DNA of 43,617 nucleotides from Chitinophagales bacterium (GTDB lineage: Bacteria; Bacteroidota; Bacteroidia; Chitinophagales; UBA8649), in NCBI GenBank assembly GCA_020635975.1, contig JACJYT010000019.1:1-43617 (forward strand). Direction: 5' to 3'. Positions 1 to 8,721 of the stretch are shown here, in pieces. Both the position numbers and the translations under genes were made by a program. A model generated the notes under the pieces. It did not search any database and was not told the DNA's origin. It was given only the letters and a program-made list of their open reading frames with translations. How positions within the stretch are numbered: position 1 is the stretch's first letter; each line of letters starts with the position of its first letter.

Positions 1-41
1 ATAACGCGAAAAGATTTGAATTAACTTTATTAAATCGGCTG

Positions 42-49
42 CAAAGGTA
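42..49 (-). promoter_or_regulatory. -7 promoter box for a gene left of the window
   Basis: On the minus strand this reads TACCTTTG, a match to the Bacteroidota -7 consensus TAnnTTTG. It would drive a gene starting left of base 1, divergent from priA. No coding start for that gene is visible in the window, so the call rests on the motif alone. Confidence 0.45.
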
Positions 50-187
50 GGGAATTCTAATTTTAAAATTTGAAATTTCAAGTACAATATTCTTAAGAAT
101 AGTATTTTTTCCTCTTTTAAGAGCATAACCTGAGTATTTTCCTCTTTTTCTCCACTTAATATTACTAGCTCGAAACTTTATTTTACG

Positions 188-195
188 TAATTTTG
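188..195 (+). promoter_or_regulatory. -7 promoter box of priA
   Basis: TAATTTTG matches TAnnTTTG and ends 7 bases before the priA ATG, so the mRNA leader would be very short or absent. Seen in sequence; promoter function is inferred from the known Bacteroidota consensus. Confidence 0.6.
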
Positions 196-202
196 AATTT
201 AT

Positions 203-2647
203 ATGTCAGCCGCCTCCTTTGTAGAAGTAATCCTTCCCTTAGCCACGCCTAAGACATACACCTATGCGCTTCCCTTTGATAAGGTCGACTTGGTTAAAAG
301 AGGACAACGCGTAGTAGTTCAGTTTGGAAAGCGGAAATTTTATACTGGGATAGTTTTTGAAATTCATCAAAGAAAACCTCTCGACTATCAAGCAAAATTA
401 ATTGAAGATATAGTTGAGCAAGAGGTATTGGTTAATGAGCAGCAATTGGCTTTTTGGCAGTGGATGAGTGAATACTATCTCTGTACTTTGGGAGAGGTGC
501 TTGCTGCAGCCCTGCCTTCGGCTTTAAAATTAGGCAGCGAGTCGAGTTTTGTTTTTGTTGAGAATGAAGACTTAGATTGGTCGATGTTGAATGATGAAGA
601 GTTTTTACTTGCAGAAGCTTTGCAAGCCAATCAAGAATTAAAATTGGAAGACATTCAAGATCTCCTTGCTAAAAAGACAGTTTATCCTGTTATTCAAAGT
701 TTAATGGAGCAGCGACTTTGTGTAATCAAAGAACAGTTGCAAGAAAAGTATAAGGCTAAAGAAATTTCTTTCATTTCTCTTAGCGAGCAATACAAGACGG
801 AACATGCTTTGCGAGAACTTTTTCATAAACTAGAAAGCAAAGAGAAGCAAAGTGAAGTGCTTTTACATTATTTACATCATGCCCCACAAAAGTCCTTTGT
901 GCCAAAGTCGAAATTGTTGGAAGACAAGAGAATTTCTGAAAGCAGTTTGAAAACGCTGATTAAAAATGGTGTTTTCGTAGAAGAACAGCGCAGTATTTCT
1001 AGGATTATGTCGGACAAGCTACCAGTTGAAGAACTCGAGGCTTTAAATCCGCATCAGAAGCAAGCCATGCTTGAAATAAAAGAAGGCTTTGAGAGAAAGT
1101 CGGTTGTTGTTTTAGAAGGGGTTACTGGAAGTGGTAAAACACATATTTACATCAAGTTGATGGAAGAGGCTCTTGCAGCTGGAAAGCAGGTGCTTTATCT
1201 TCTTCCTGAAATTGCCTTAACTGCTCAAATTGTTTTGCGTTTACAAAGATATTTCGGCGAAAAAATTGGTGTTTACCATTCTAAATTTAATGACCAAGAA
1301 CGTGTTGAAATTTATAGGAATGTATTGAATTGTAAAACCCCTATAATTTTGGCAGCGCGAAGTGGAGTCTTTCTTCCTTTTAGTAATCTGGGATTAATTA
1401 TAGTAGACGAAGAGCACGAAAGAAGTTACAAGCAATTTGATCCTGCGCCACGCTATCACGCTAGAGATAGCTCTATCATCTTGGCTCATATTCATGGGGC
1501 GAAGGTTTTACTAGGAAGTGCTACTTTGAGTTTTGAAACCTTTAATAATGTTTCTCTTGGAAAATATGCTCATGTTCAGTTAACAGAGCGATATGGAAAT
1601 GCGGTACTACCTAAAATTGAATTGATAGACGTATTGGAATTAAAGCAGCAAAAGAAAATGCAAGGCTTGTTTTCGGAGAAACTTAAAACAGCCATTCAAG
1701 ATGCATTAGCAAAGAAGGAGCAAGTAATTCTCTTTCAAAACAGAAGAGGCTTTGCCAATTATGCCAATTGTAATTTATGCAATTTTATTCCTTATTGCCC
1801 GAATTGCGATGTTAGCCTAACCTACCACAAATTTTTTAATAAACTGGTTTGTCATTACTGCGGACATCAAGAAAAAATGATGGAGACTTGCAGGGCATGT
1901 GGAAGTAATGATATTCAAGTAAAGGGCTTTGGTACGGAACAAATAGAAGATGAGATACAAATTTTATTTCCACAAGCTAAACTTGCACGTTTGGATTTAG
2001 ATAGTACCCGAAAAAAGCATGGTCATGAGGAAATTATTTTTGCTTTTCAGAATGGGGAGATCGACATCTTGATCGGAACGCAGATGGTTACCAAGGGCTT
2101 AGACTTTGATCATGTGTCGGTGGTTGGAATAGTGGATGCGGATCAGCTTTTTAGTTTTCCAGATTTTAGGGCAGCAGAAAAGGCTTTTCAATTGCTAGCA
2201 CAAGTTGGGGGAAGAGCAGGAAGAAAGGATAAGCAAGGATTAGTTTTGATACAAAGCAAACAAATTCAGCACCCAGTATTGCAACACATAAAGGATTATA
2301 ATTTCAGTACTTTTTACTTTGAAGAGTTACTTACTCGGAAGCAGTATAACTATCCGCCTTATACTGGCTTGATTCTGCTTACTATCAAACACAAGCAGCC
2401 GGAAGAATTAAAAGAAGCCTCGAAGTTTTTGGCCGACGAGTTAAGAAAACAACTAGGCAGACAAGTTCTTGGTCCAACTACCCCTTTAATTTCTAAGGTG
2501 CGTAATTACTACCTGCGACAAATATTAATCAAAGTAGAAAAGAACTCTATGGTCATTGCTAAAACCAAAGAAGTTCTGCGAGCTGCCATAGACGCATCAC
2601 AAAGAAAATACCGTTCTGCCTTTATTGTTGTGGAGGTAGATGCTTAG
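203..2647 (+). CDS. priA: Primosomal protein N' (replication restart helicase PriA)
   Basis: PriA is the 3'-5' helicase that recognises stalled or recombined forks and reloads the replisome in the cytoplasm. The 814-residue product has the family layout: an N-terminal DNA-binding domain (about 5-100), a DEAH-type helicase core with Walker A in GVTGSGKT and a DEEH box, then a cluster of CxxC pairs (CNLC, CPNC, CHYC, CRAC) forming the zinc-binding insertion, a helicase C domain with GGRAGR, and a C-terminal domain. The ATG at 203 sits 7 bases after a TAATTTTG box. The last 47 bp of the gene and the sequence after it are duplicated 1917 bp downstream beyond the T9SS gene. Family assignment is secure. 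Confidence 0.97.
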   Translation: MSAASFVEVILPLATPKTYTYALPFDKVDLVKRGQRVVVQFGKRKFYTGIVFEIHQRKPLDYQAKLIEDIVEQEVLVNEQQLAFWQWMSEYYLCTLGEVLAAALPSALKLGSESSFVFVENEDLDWSMLNDEEFLLAEALQANQELKLEDIQDLLAKKTVYPVIQSLMEQRLCVIKEQLQEKYKAKEISFISLSEQYKTEHALRELFHKLESKEKQSEVLLHYLHHAPQKSFVPKSKLLEDKRISESSLKTLIKNGVFVEEQRSISRIMSDKLPVEELEALNPHQKQAMLEIKEGFERKSVVVLEGVTGSGKTHIYIKLMEEALAAGKQVLYLLPEIALTAQIVLRLQRYFGEKIGVYHSKFNDQERVEIYRNVLNCKTPIILAARSGVFLPFSNLGLIIVDEEHERSYKQFDPAPRYHARDSSIILAHIHGAKVLLGSATLSFETFNNVSLGKYAHVQLTERYGNAVLPKIELIDVLELKQQKKMQGLFSEKLKTAIQDALAKKEQVILFQNRRGFANYANCNLCNFIPYCPNCDVSLTYHKFFNKLVCHYCGHQEKMMETCRACGSNDIQVKGFGTEQIEDEIQILFPQAKLARLDLDSTRKKHGHEEIIFAFQNGEIDILIGTQMVTKGLDFDHVSVVGIVDADQLFSFPDFRAAEKAFQLLAQVGGRAGRKDKQGLVLIQSKQIQHPVLQHIKDYNFSTFYFEELLTRKQYNYPPYTGLILLTIKHKQPEELKEASKFLADELRKQLGRQVLGPTTPLISKVRNYYLRQILIKVEKNSMVIAKTKEVLRAAIDASQRKYRSAFIVVEVDA

Positions 2648-2803
2648 TGGATTTTTCTAAATACTTAATGTTTATTGAGAGCTACTCAAGGCTTTGCTTT
2701 GAATGCTAATGCTATGGGGTTTTTAAAAGAAGATTCCTTTAAATTCGCAGGCGTGTGCGTATAGTGAGGTCATGACTTGAAGTCATGACCTCACTACAGG
2801 CCA
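2601..2803. repeat. Direct repeat copy A (includes priA 3' end)
   Basis: A 203-bp segment covering the last 47 bp of priA, its stop codon, the spacer and the terminal palindrome. It matches 4518-4720 without gaps at an offset of exactly 1917 bp, with about 17 mismatches by eye (about 92 percent identity). The two copies flank the T9SS gene. See findings. Confidence 0.9.
2762..2796. terminator. Long palindrome between convergent priA and T9SS gene
   Basis: Inverted repeat with a 17-bp perfect stem (arms ending GTGAGGTCATGACTT and its complement) around a single central base. It lies between the ends of two convergent genes and includes the stop codon of the minus-strand T9SS gene (2794-2796). 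There is no clear T-tract, so termination is plausible but not shown; it may instead be a REP-like palindrome. Confidence 0.55.
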
Positions 2804-4374
2804 TTGATTACGATTTTTCTTGTGCTCAGAACATAAGATTTTTCATCCTTAATCGAAACAAAGTAGACACCTGAGCTCCAATTTTCGACATCAATGGTAT
2901 TGGTCATTTGGTCTGAATTTTTTGAATATATAATATCTCCGAGTAGGTTACTTACTTCAATCAAAAATGGATTCTCAGTATCTAAATCAATTTGGAATGA
3001 GTTAAAACAAGGATTAGGATATACTTTCCAATCTAAAGTTGTTTCTGTAAAATCTCTTATGCCAACTGTAGGACTTAATTTAACAATCCAAAAATCTTCA
3101 TCGCCATTATTAAATGCCACATCTCCGTCGCTGGATTTACTAGAACCTGCGAGAATTATACTTCCATCAGAGGTTTCTATCATCGAAGCTATAGAATCTC
3201 TAGAAGAACCACCAAGCGGCTTCTGCCATTTCAAAGCTCCCCAATTGCTAAGACATGCCAACCAGCCGTCCACAGATCCATGATTTCCAACTACATCTCC
3301 ATCGGATGAATAAGTATGTCCAGCTATTAAAAAATCGCCATTAGAGCTTTGTAAAATAGCATTTATAAAATCGTAATCACTTCCTCCGTAGGTTTTTTGC
3401 CATTCGATAATTCCTGTATTATTTAACTTTACAATCCAAGCATTACCTCCAACGGGATGTGCGGAAACATTTCCATCTGTTGAATTAGAAAAACCACCAA
3501 CAATATATCCACCATCCGTGGTTTGAGATATGCTATAGGCTATTTCAGTGTTTGATCCTCCTAAGGTTTTTTGCCATTCAAGGGTTCCGTTAATATCCAA
3601 TTTAACGATCCATGAATCACTAATTCCGTGATTTCCGCTTACATTGCCATTATTAGAAAGAGTATGTCCAGCAAAAATGAAGCCTCCATCTGAGGTTTCT
3701 TGAATATACGTTGCTTCATCGTTTTCGCTTCCTCCGAAGGTCTTTTGCCATTGAATAACACCTGTGCTGTTTAATTTAACAATCCAACAATCGTCACTAC
3801 CATTATTCCCACTAACATCTCCATTATTTGATCTAGAATAACCTGCTAATATATAACCTCCATCAGATGTTTGTTGAACAGAACTTGCCCATTCAGTCTG
3901 AGTACCTCCTAATGATTTTTCCCATTCAATATCTCCTAAGTTATCTAGTTTAACAACCCAAACATCCCATCCTCCAATAGGATTGGATACATCACCAGTT
4001 GATGAAGAGCTATATCCAACAAAAAGGTAGCCCCCATCTGTGGTTTGAAGAATTGATTTTGCTGCTTCATAGAAGGTGCCACCAAAAGACTTTGTCCATT
4101 CTAAATTTCCTGTACTACTTAGTTTTGCAATAGCACAATCACTACCTCCTTGGTTCAGATTAAAATCGGCATCGTCAGAATAAGAGATTCCAGCTGTAAT
4201 GTAACCTCCGTCGCTGGTTTGTTTTATACTAAATGCCTTGTCGTAACCACTACCCCCTATGGAGGTTTCCCATTCGATTGTCGGGGCGGAATTTTGTGAA
4301 AATAGAAGATTTAATGCTGTGAAATTAAATAGTATTGATAAAAATACAATACGTACAGGTTTAATTATATTCAT
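2794..4374 (-). CDS. T9SS-sorted secreted protein with seven WIVKL-type repeats
   Basis: The 526-residue product has an N-terminal signal peptide (hydrophobic 8-25, ending near LFSQ), then seven repeats of about 57 residues, each starting with W-(E/Q)-K-x-x-GG and containing TSDGGYI and a WIVKL strand, and a C-terminal Por-secretion (type A sorting) domain from about residue 445 (KVYPNP, SSGVYFVSI). Seven repeats suggest a beta-propeller. Known of the family: such proteins are exported and then anchored or released by the type IX secretion system. Ligand or function is unknown. The gene is framed by two copies of a 203-bp repeat that includes the priA 3' end, and its stop codon lies in a palindrome, which points to insertion or duplication at this site. 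Confidence 0.88.
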   Translation of the reverse strand: MNIIKPVRIVFLSILFNFTALNLLFSQNSAPTIEWETSIGGSGYDKAFSIKQTSDGGYITAGISYSDDADFNLNQGGSDCAIAKLSSTGNLEWTKSFGGTFYEAAKSILQTTDGGYLFVGYSSSSTGDVSNPIGGWDVWVVKLDNLGDIEWEKSLGGTQTEWASSVQQTSDGGYILAGYSRSNNGDVSGNNGSDDCWIVKLNSTGVIQWQKTFGGSENDEATYIQETSDGGFIFAGHTLSNNGNVSGNHGISDSWIVKLDINGTLEWQKTLGGSNTEIAYSISQTTDGGYIVGGFSNSTDGNVSAHPVGGNAWIVKLNNTGIIEWQKTYGGSDYDFINAILQSSNGDFLIAGHTYSSDGDVVGNHGSVDGWLACLSNWGALKWQKPLGGSSRDSIASMIETSDGSIILAGSSKSSDGDVAFNNGDEDFWIVKLSPTVGIRDFTETTLDWKVYPNPCFNSFQIDLDTENPFLIEVSNLLGDIIYSKNSDQMTNTIDVENWSSGVYFVSIKDEKSYVLSTRKIVINGL

Positions 4375-4517
4375 AGTTGTGCGTTTTAGAAGGACTAATA
4401 TAAAGATTTTAATGAATTAATGAAAATGTTCAATTAAAGATATTGTCATATATTGAAATAACGTATTAAAATATTTGATGGTTGTATGTAAAAAGAAATT
4501 TGTATGAAGTTCTGCCT
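4375..4517. other. AT-rich upstream region of the T9SS gene
   Basis: AT-rich spacer between the start of the T9SS gene and repeat copy B. No TAnnTTTG box was found close to the T9SS start codon, and no other feature is visible. Confidence 0.4.
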
Positions 4518-4720
4518 AAAGAAAAAACATTTCTGCCTTTATTGTTGTGGAGGTGGATGCTTAGTGGATTTTTCTAAATACTTAATGTTTATTGAGAGCT
4601 ACTCAAGGCTTTGCAATGAATGCTAAGGTTCTGAGGTTTTTGAAAGAAAATTCCTTTAAATTCGCAGGCGTACGCGCATAGTGAGGTCATGACTTCAAGT
4701 CATGACCTCACTAGAGGCCA
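4518..4720. repeat. Direct repeat copy B (priA 3'-end remnant)
   Basis: Second copy of the 203-bp repeat. It carries a fragment matching the final codons and stop codon of priA, but no open frame continues upstream into priA sequence, so it is a remnant. It ends just before the mfd stop codon. Confidence 0.9.
4679..4713. terminator. Long palindrome downstream of mfd
   Basis: Same palindrome as at 2762-2796, with the central base C instead of G and the arms intact. It lies 44 bases beyond the 3' end of minus-strand mfd. Likely a terminator or REP-like palindrome; no strong T-tract is seen. Confidence 0.5.
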
Positions 4721-4756
4721 AGCTCATTTTCAGAATCCTTTACTCTATATAAATCC

Positions 4757-7700
4757 CTAACTTTTCAAAGAAACAAAGCCCTCAATCTCCTCCAACCTCT
4801 CTCTCGCCTGCGCCATGCTTTTCACGTCGCTGAAATTAAGGATGAGGTATTTGTCGGTTTGTTTTAGTTGAGCGTGTTTTGGGAACTGCTGAACGAATTG
4901 AATGATTTTACCAAAAGTTTCGGTTTGGTAAAAGGCGGATTCTTGATTTTGAATAAAGTAACAAGACATTTTTCCATTCTTGGCAATAACTCTTTCCATG
5001 CCCAAAGCTGTAGCCAACCATTTCAGGCGCATGGCATTGAAAAGCTCTCTTACTTGTCGTGGAATCTCTCCGAATCGATCTTGCAATCTTTGAGAAAATT
5101 CCATTAAGCTTTCTTCATCTTTACAAGAATTCATTTCTGTATAGATATTTAAGCGTTCGCTTACCGTATTAATATAAGAATCTGGAATTAACATTTCTAA
5201 GTCGGTATCAATTTGACAATCTCTTACATATTGTCGCTTTTCTTTGATTTCATCTTTATAAAGGTCCTTGAAATCAGTTTCTTTCAGCTCACTTATGGCC
5301 TCATCCAAAATTTTATGATAAGTTTCAAAACCAATTTCGCTGATAAACCCACTTTGCTCGCCACCCAATAAATTTCCAGCTCCACGAATATCTAAATCGC
5401 GCATGGCAATATTGAAGCCGCTGCCTAGTTCTGCAAATTCTTCAATGGTTTTTAAACGCATTCTCGATTCGCGCGTAAGCGTACTTAAAGGAGGGGCAAA
5501 TAAATAGCAGAAGGCTTTTTTGTTACTACGACCAACACGTCCTCTTAATTGGTGCAAATCGCTTAAACCAAACATGTGGGCATTGTTTATAATAATCGTA
5601 TTGGCATTTGGTATATCCAATCCAGTTTCAATAATATTTGTACTAAGCAATACGTCGAATTTGCGATCTACAAAGTCTTTCATGGCACGTTCTAATTCAT
5701 GACCTTCCAACTGACCGTGGGCCACCCCAACATCAATATCCGGCAACATTCTATGAATCATCGTTTTCAAATCTGCAAGATCTTTCACCTTATGATGCAC
5801 AAAGAAAACTTGTCCGCCTCGGTACACTTCAAACTCAATAGCCTCTTTTATTAGCTCTGGATTGAAGGCGTGCACTTCTGTGGTAACGGGTTGACGGTTT
5901 GGCGGTGGAGTTTGAATAACGCTTAAATCTCTAGCTCCCATTAAAGAAAACTGCATAGTTCTCGGAATTGGCGTAGCAGTTAGCGTAAGTGTATCTACAT
6001 TGGCTCGAATTTCTTTTAATTTATCCTTTACCCCAACTCCAAATTTTTGTTCTTCATCAATAATTAGCAAGCCTAAATTTTTGAATTTAATTCCCTTGCT
6101 TACAATGCCGTGGGTACCAATAAGTATATCTACCTTGCCTGCTTCTAAATCTTTTAAAGTTTGATTTTTTTGAGCAGTACTTTTAAATCGGTTTATGTAA
6201 TCTACGTTGACCGGGAAATCGGCAAAACGCTCTTTAAAAGTTTCGTAATGTTGGAATGCAAGAATGGTTGTAGGAACTAAAACCGCAACTTGCTTGCTGT
6301 CGCATACTGCCTTAAAGGCTGCTCGCATCGCAATTTCTGTTTTCCCAAAACCAACATCCCCACAGATAAGACGGTCCATTGGCATTTCGCTTTCCATATC
6401 TTTTTTAAAGTCGATGGTTGCTTTTTCTTGATCGGGAGTATCCTCATAAATAAAGGAAGCCTCTAACTCGTTTTGCAAGTAATTATCTGGAGGGAAGGCA
6501 TGTCCTTTTTGTGCTTTTCTTTTAGCATAAAGCTTAATTAAATCGGCAGCAATATCTTTAATCTGCTTCTTCGTTTTTGTTTTAAGCTTCTCCCATGTAT
6601 CGGTCCCTAGTTTGTTTACCTTTGGCTGTTGGCCTTCCTTTCCGGTGAATTTTGCAATTTTATGTAAGGAATTGATACCAACATAAAGTAGGTCGTTGTT
6701 AGCATAGATAATACGCACCATCTCTTGAAGCTTGCCATTAATATCTACCTTTTCTAAGCCAGAATATTTCCCAACACCATGATCGATATGGGTTACATAA
6801 TCGCCTGGTTGTAACTCCGTTAGCGTTTTCAAGATTAAGGCTTTATCCTTTGAGTAGCCTTGTCGCACCTTGTATTTATGGTAACGATTAAAAATTTGAT
6901 GATCCGTATAAATGCTAATTTCAAGGTCTGAATCGCTAAAACCGGCATGAATATTTTTGGCTATCGGATAGAAACTTAACTCGGCCTTTAAATCTTCGAA
7001 AATATGATAAAAACGTTCTATTTGCTTGGGGTTTTCAGCGAAAAGAATATTGGCAATTTTGTTCGCATCGTTGCTTTTGAAATCGCTAATGAGTAGCTCG
7101 AAATTTTTATTAAAGTCCTTTTGCGCTTTTTGATGATAGAGGATGCTTTCATTTTCTTGAAAGAATTTCTTTTCTCCAAATTCAATAATATTGAATTTTT
7201 GCATGCTATGCAGTACCATGGCTGGAGTTTCAAAGGCAATTCTTGGGTCATCTTTAAGGAAGGGATTTTCACTATGCTCGATGTCTTTAGCAAAACCTTC
7301 TTTAATTCTTAAAGCCGTGTCCATGCAGCTATCTAAAACTTCGATTAGATAATGTATGTCTTTGGTCCAAATACAAGTTCTTGGTGTTAGCAATTCGAAG
7401 AAGCTTGTTTTTTCTTCTATGGTGAAATGGGTTTGGATATTCGGAACTATGGTAATACGTTCTATCTTTTTCTGCGAAAGTTGACTAACGGGATCAAAGC
7501 TACGGATGCTTTCTACCTCATCATCAAAGAGTTCTATTCGGTAGGGATATTCATTTGCAAAAGAGAATACATCAATAATATCTCCACGAACCGAGAATTG
7601 CCCAGGTTCAAATACAAAATCGGTTCGTTCAAAGCCATATTCAACTAAAAGCTCTATAGCAAAGTCAAGGTCTAATTTTTCTTTAAGCTGCACCTTGAGC

Positions 7701-8128
7701 ATGTTCTTGTGCAGAACTTGCTTTTTCACTACCTTTTCAAAGAGAGCTTCTGGATAAGTTACAATTAATTCTGCCTTCGTAGTGGGGTTGGTAATTCTAT
7801 TGATAGCCTCAGTTCGTAGCTGCACATTTCCTGCATTAATTTCGTGTATGTGACCGCTTTTTTTGAAAGAATCAGGAAAGAAAAAAATATCCTTATTTTC
7901 GATTAAACTTACCAAGTCGTTATGAAAGTAGGCGGCAGCTATGGCATCTTCTAGTACAAAAACATGAGTATTTCTGCTCGATCTAAAAATAGTTTCGGCA
8001 ATAAAAGCCCCTGCTGAACCTGCTAAGCCTTGCAAGTGCAAGTGCTTTTGTGATTCTGCTATCGTGTCTAGAATTTTTTGCGTTCTAGGATCTTTTTTAA
8101 ACTTAGCTAATAAGTCTTCAAAGTTCAT
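4757..8128 (-). CDS. mfd: Transcription-repair coupling factor Mfd
   Basis: Mfd removes RNA polymerase stalled at DNA lesions and recruits UvrA to the template strand. The 1123-residue protein has the full family order: UvrB-like N-terminal modules, an RNA-polymerase interaction (CarD-like) domain with GDYVTHIDHGVGKYSG, a RecG-like helicase core with Walker A GDVGFGKTE and a DEEQ box, QLRGRVGR in motif VI, and the C-terminal TRCF domain. I place the start at the ATG at 8128, not the TTG at 8137, because that TTG is part of a TATCTTTG promoter box. There are 6 bases between the box and the ATG, so the transcript would be nearly leaderless. The gene is monocistronic. Confidence 0.97.
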   Translation of the reverse strand: MNFEDLLAKFKKDPRTQKILDTIAESQKHLHLQGLAGSAGAFIAETIFRSSRNTHVFVLEDAIAAAYFHNDLVSLIENKDIFFFPDSFKKSGHIHEINAGNVQLRTEAINRITNPTTKAELIVTYPEALFEKVVKKQVLHKNMLKVQLKEKLDLDFAIELLVEYGFERTDFVFEPGQFSVRGDIIDVFSFANEYPYRIELFDDEVESIRSFDPVSQLSQKKIERITIVPNIQTHFTIEEKTSFFELLTPRTCIWTKDIHYLIEVLDSCMDTALRIKEGFAKDIEHSENPFLKDDPRIAFETPAMVLHSMQKFNIIEFGEKKFFQENESILYHQKAQKDFNKNFELLISDFKSNDANKIANILFAENPKQIERFYHIFEDLKAELSFYPIAKNIHAGFSDSDLEISIYTDHQIFNRYHKYKVRQGYSKDKALILKTLTELQPGDYVTHIDHGVGKYSGLEKVDINGKLQEMVRIIYANNDLLYVGINSLHKIAKFTGKEGQQPKVNKLGTDTWEKLKTKTKKQIKDIAADLIKLYAKRKAQKGHAFPPDNYLQNELEASFIYEDTPDQEKATIDFKKDMESEMPMDRLICGDVGFGKTEIAMRAAFKAVCDSKQVAVLVPTTILAFQHYETFKERFADFPVNVDYINRFKSTAQKNQTLKDLEAGKVDILIGTHGIVSKGIKFKNLGLLIIDEEQKFGVGVKDKLKEIRANVDTLTLTATPIPRTMQFSLMGARDLSVIQTPPPNRQPVTTEVHAFNPELIKEAIEFEVYRGGQVFFVHHKVKDLADLKTMIHRMLPDIDVGVAHGQLEGHELERAMKDFVDRKFDVLLSTNIIETGLDIPNANTIIINNAHMFGLSDLHQLRGRVGRSNKKAFCYLFAPPLSTLTRESRMRLKTIEEFAELGSGFNIAMRDLDIRGAGNLLGGEQSGFISEIGFETYHKILDEAISELKETDFKDLYKDEIKEKRQYVRDCQIDTDLEMLIPDSYINTVSERLNIYTEMNSCKDEESLMEFSQRLQDRFGEIPRQVRELFNAMRLKWLATALGMERVIAKNGKMSCYFIQNQESAFYQTETFGKIIQFVQQFPKHAQLKQTDKYLILNFSDVKSMAQARERLEEIEGFVSLKS

Positions 8129-8134
8129 GGGCGG

Positions 8135-8142
8135 CAAAGATA
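8135..8142 (-). promoter_or_regulatory. -7 promoter box of mfd
   Basis: Minus-strand TATCTTTG, a perfect TAnnTTTG match, 6 bases before the mfd ATG at 8128. It excludes the upstream TTG as the start codon because that TTG lies inside the box. Confidence 0.65.
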
Positions 8143-8177
8143 GTTTATTATAGACTTAAGATTTATGATTATTTTGT

Positions 8178-8302
8178 AGAATTGAGTATTGAGATTTTAG
8201 AATTGAGATTTTTCGACAAATCGACTGCTCGATTTGCGACTATTATTCTAGCCAACTAGCAGACTAGCAATCTAATTCTCTGTTTTTCTAATTCTCTAAA
8301 CT
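8178..8302. repeat. Degenerate heptamer/octamer array (left flank of composite element)
   Basis: On the plus strand five heptamers (AGAATTG, AGTATTG, AGATTTT type; 8178-8212) run into octamers beginning TCGA (8213-8236), then octamers beginning CTAG (8248-8271) and CTAA or CTGT (8272-8295). The 8-bp spacing is exact except for an 11-base step at 8237-8247. The same unit order, reverse complemented, occurs at 29991-30110, 30374-30461 and 30716-30827. No protein is encoded. Confidence 0.8.
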
Positions 8303-8558
8303 CGACCTATGAGAAAAAAGCGTTAAAAAAAGGAGTTAATTCAACAGGACTTAGTTCAACTTATCAAAGAAAGTATTGAAGATCTAGGCGAAGCATTAGA
8401 GATTCTTCAGTTGTATTTACTCCTTTTTAGCTTTTTAATCATCAGTCTTGATTTTTTGTTCCTTTTTCATCAAGGAAAAAGGAAAGATGCGATTGAAGAA
8501 AAATCACGATATAAACTTGTAAAGAGTGTAAATCATATAAATCATAAGATTGCTTCTT
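8291..8558 (+). repeat. Composite repeat core, copy 1
   Basis: About 268 bp nearly identical (about 97 percent by eye) to the reverse complement of 30114-30378. It contains a hairpin with a 10-bp perfect stem (TTCCTTTTTC / GAAAAAGGAA around 8459-8484) and an open frame encoding an acidic helix, a hydrophobic segment (LYLLLFSFLIISLDFLFLF) and a basic tail. In this copy the frame has no ATG, GTG or well-placed TTG start. It could be a mobile or regulatory RNA element or a decayed small gene. Confidence 0.75.
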
Positions 8559-8625
8559 CGGCTTGCACCTCATCGCAATACCGATAAATATTAATATTCG
8601 TCTTTGCTATTGTTAAACTGTTATT

Positions 8626-8697
8626 CTAGCCAACTAGTATACTAGGTATCTAATTTTCTAATTCTCTTGTCATCTAATTCTCTATTTATCTAATCCA
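8626..8697. repeat. Degenerate octamer array (right flank of composite element)
   Basis: Eight octamers in exact 8-bp register from 8626 to 8689, beginning CTAGCCAA and CTAGTATA, then mostly CTAA-type units, plus a partial ninth. The unit order on the plus strand is the same as in the left flank, so the core is bracketed by direct array copies. Confidence 0.75.
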
Positions 8698-8704
8698 AAA
8701 TTTG

Positions 8705-8712
8705 TAATTTTG
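8705..8712 (+). promoter_or_regulatory. -7 promoter box of the 126-residue ORF
   Basis: TAATTTTG matches TAnnTTTG and ends 9 bases before the ATG at 8722. The TTG in this box should not be read as a start codon. Confidence 0.6.
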
Positions 8713-8721
8713 TTCCTAGTT

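Noticed and set aside
2894..3283. 129-residue open frame on the plus strand
   Set aside because: It lies entirely inside the T9SS gene on the other strand, is explained by the repeat codon pattern there, and has no promoter box.
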